Shown here: one piece after another, positions 18,307 to 19,314 of the stretch | Position numbering within the stretch: position 1 is the first letter of the stretch | How the letters are laid out: the number at the start of each line of letters is the position of its first letter | Assembly (NCBI GenBank): GCA_013002105.1 | Contig: JABDKS010000033.1 | Coordinates: forward strand, 1 to 19,314 | Direction of reading: 5' to 3' | DNA from: Pirellulaceae bacterium | Lineage (GTDB): Bacteria > Planctomycetota > Planctomycetia > Pirellulales > Pirellulaceae | Length of the DNA: 19,314 nt | The notes under the pieces: model-generated | Database searches by the model: none | What the model saw: the letters and a program-made list of their open reading frames with translations, nothing else | Told to the model about the DNA's origin: nothing | Made by a program: the position numbers and the translations under genes

Positions 18307-19314
18307 TTATTTCAAGCGGTTCAAGTAGCCCGACGTTGAGAATCGAATGAACCAGGCCATATCACCGGGGGCTTCCGCATACGAATCGGCCAGTCTCTGC
18401 ATCGGTTCGCGAAAGTGTGGGTCGGCCAGTAGTTCGACCGTACGCGCCGCGTGCAACAGCACAGTAGTGTCTGAATGCTTCAGCAATCGCACAAGCTTTT
18501 TTCGCGCCGCGTTGCGGCTGCCGGCACCTGCCACGTCGGACTCCGCGAGCGCTCCGGCGGCTTCGATTTGAACGGCCGCCGATCGGTCCTCCAGCAACTC
18601 GGTAAGCTTCTCCGTCAACTCTGTCGTCAAAGGAAATGAACCACGGCAGCCAATGCAGCCCCAGTATCTCACCGACGCATTGGGATCATTCAGGTGCTTC
18701 AAAATTTCCTGCGGATCCTTGCGGATCAATGACATCGCTGCACGCCGGGCGGCATCGATGTACTCTTGATGGTCTTGCCCCCACTGAATCGGCGTCGAAC
18801 CTGCGGAAACTTGCCACAGATCGATCTCGTGAACAAATCCCAAATCGTGTGACTGTCGCAAGTGCTGATCCATTGCAGCACGCAGGGTGTCGATGTTCTT
18901 GCTTTGCTCGGGGCGGTCGGCGAGATTCGTCAGATTCAGTGGATCGGCGACACAATCGTACAGTTCCTCTCGAGGTCGACTTGCTCGCAAATACTGCATC
19001 TGTGCTTCAGTTGCCGTGCCTGATTCGGCGGCATCGTAAAAGGCGTCGCGAATTTCGCCCTGATCGCACCATGCATTCTGCTGATTCCAACCGAGGTGGG
19101 GCATGAAATTGCGAATGTACAGGTAGTTCCTGTTGCGAACGCTACGCGACAGATCCATGATCTCGTCGACGCGATCACGATGACCAAACACGTATTCGCG
19201 TTTGCCTTTCGCCAGCGGCCCAATAAATGGCTGGCCGCGCATGAATGCGGGGAGCGTTTCTGCGCCGGCGAGACTCAACACAGTTGGCCCGAAGTCCTCG
19301 AAGCAGACCAGGCG
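18307..19314 (-). CDS. Sulfatase (heparan N-sulfatase-like) with C-terminal HEAT-like repeats; N-terminal part outside window
   Basis: The frame is open to the right end of the window, so the 5' end with the catalytic cysteine is missing; the GTG at 19281 is internal. The first visible residues, FEDFGPTVLSLAGAETLPAF, match the sulfatase segment 'v..vDl.PTlldlAGi..P' that follows the second metal-binding region. Then come GQPFIGPL, a VFGHRDRVDEIMDLSRSVR stretch and YLYIRNFMPHLGWNQQN, and the C-terminal sheet signature REELYDCVADPLNLTNLAD. This pattern resembles the N-sulfoglucosamine sulfohydrolase-like branch of planctomycete sulfatases. After a linker, about 125 residues form HEAT-like helices (DPNASVRYWGCIGCRG, AAVQIEAAGALAES, TVLLHAARTVELLADP). 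Addition of HEAT repeats is a planctomycete habit and may serve protein contacts. The substrate is unknown. Confidence 0.85.
   Translation of the reverse strand, partial: RLVCFEDFGPTVLSLAGAETLPAFMRGQPFIGPLAKGKREYVFGHRDRVDEIMDLSRSVRNRNYLYIRNFMPHLGWNQQNAWCDQGEIRDAFYDAAESGTATEAQMQYLRASRPREELYDCVADPLNLTNLADRPEQSKNIDTLRAAMDQHLRQSHDLGFVHEIDLWQVSAGSTPIQWGQDHQEYIDAARRAAMSLIRKDPQEILKHLNDPNASVRYWGCIGCRGSFPLTTELTEKLTELLEDRSAAVQIEAAGALAESDVAGAGSRNAARKKLVRLLKHSDTTVLLHAARTVELLADPHFREPMQRLADSYAEAPGDMAWFIRFSTSGYLNRLK

Noticed and set aside
1..19314. Search for CRISPR arrays, tRNA or rRNA genes, insertion sequences, toxin-antitoxin or phage-defence modules
   Set aside because: No regularly spaced repeats, transposase motifs, terminal repeats or RNA gene signatures were seen by reading; every long non-shadow frame was assigned to a metabolic, export or hydrolase family.

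Overview
The window reads as chromosomal DNA of a planctomycete, most likely a marine Rhodopirellula/Pirellula-type bacterium. The basis is the gene families: a very large secreted protein with a planctomycete-type haem-binding C-terminus, two secreted sulfatases (one fused to HEAT-like repeats), a YidC insertase with a PDZ-like insertion, moderately GC-rich coding DNA, and starts that mostly lack a clear Shine-Dalgarno sequence. I see no rRNA, tRNA, CRISPR array, insertion sequence, phage gene or recognisable defence system.

Left part (1-7405, + strand): the 3' end of a DUF218/YdcF-like gene, then a 1285-residue secreted protein (sugar-binding-like domain, beta-propeller, HEAT-like region, C-type haem domain), then a 357-base stretch without a convincing gene, then yidC. 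The 195 bases between the first two genes (479-673) show nothing I can support.

Middle (7406-8791, - strand): a small TPR protein followed 26 bases later by a secreted alpha/beta-hydrolase. They face yidC convergently. A 223-base divergent region (8792-9014) separates them from the next block.

Right part (9015-18286, + strand): seven genes in one direction with short gaps or overlaps: gyaR-type 2-hydroxyacid dehydrogenase, lctP-type permease, alanine/serine-glyoxylate-type aminotransferase, an iduronate-2-sulfatase-like sulfatase, glcD, glcE and glcF. Without the sulfatase this is a coherent glycolate/glyoxylate pathway: uptake of a 2-hydroxyacid, oxidation of glycolate to glyoxylate by GlcDEF, transamination of glyoxylate to glycine, and, if serine is the amino donor, reduction of the resulting hydroxypyruvate to D-glycerate. 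This resembles the enzyme set of the photorespiratory C2 route; in a presumed heterotroph it would suit use of glycolate released by phytoplankton. That ecological reading is inference.

Right edge (18307-19314, - strand): the C-terminal half of a second sulfatase with a HEAT-like tail, convergent with glcF and cut by the window end.

I did not find a clearly undescribed system. The items most worth a second look are the compact glycolate cluster with an embedded sulfatase, the PDZ-like insertion in YidC, and the sulfatase-HEAT fusion.
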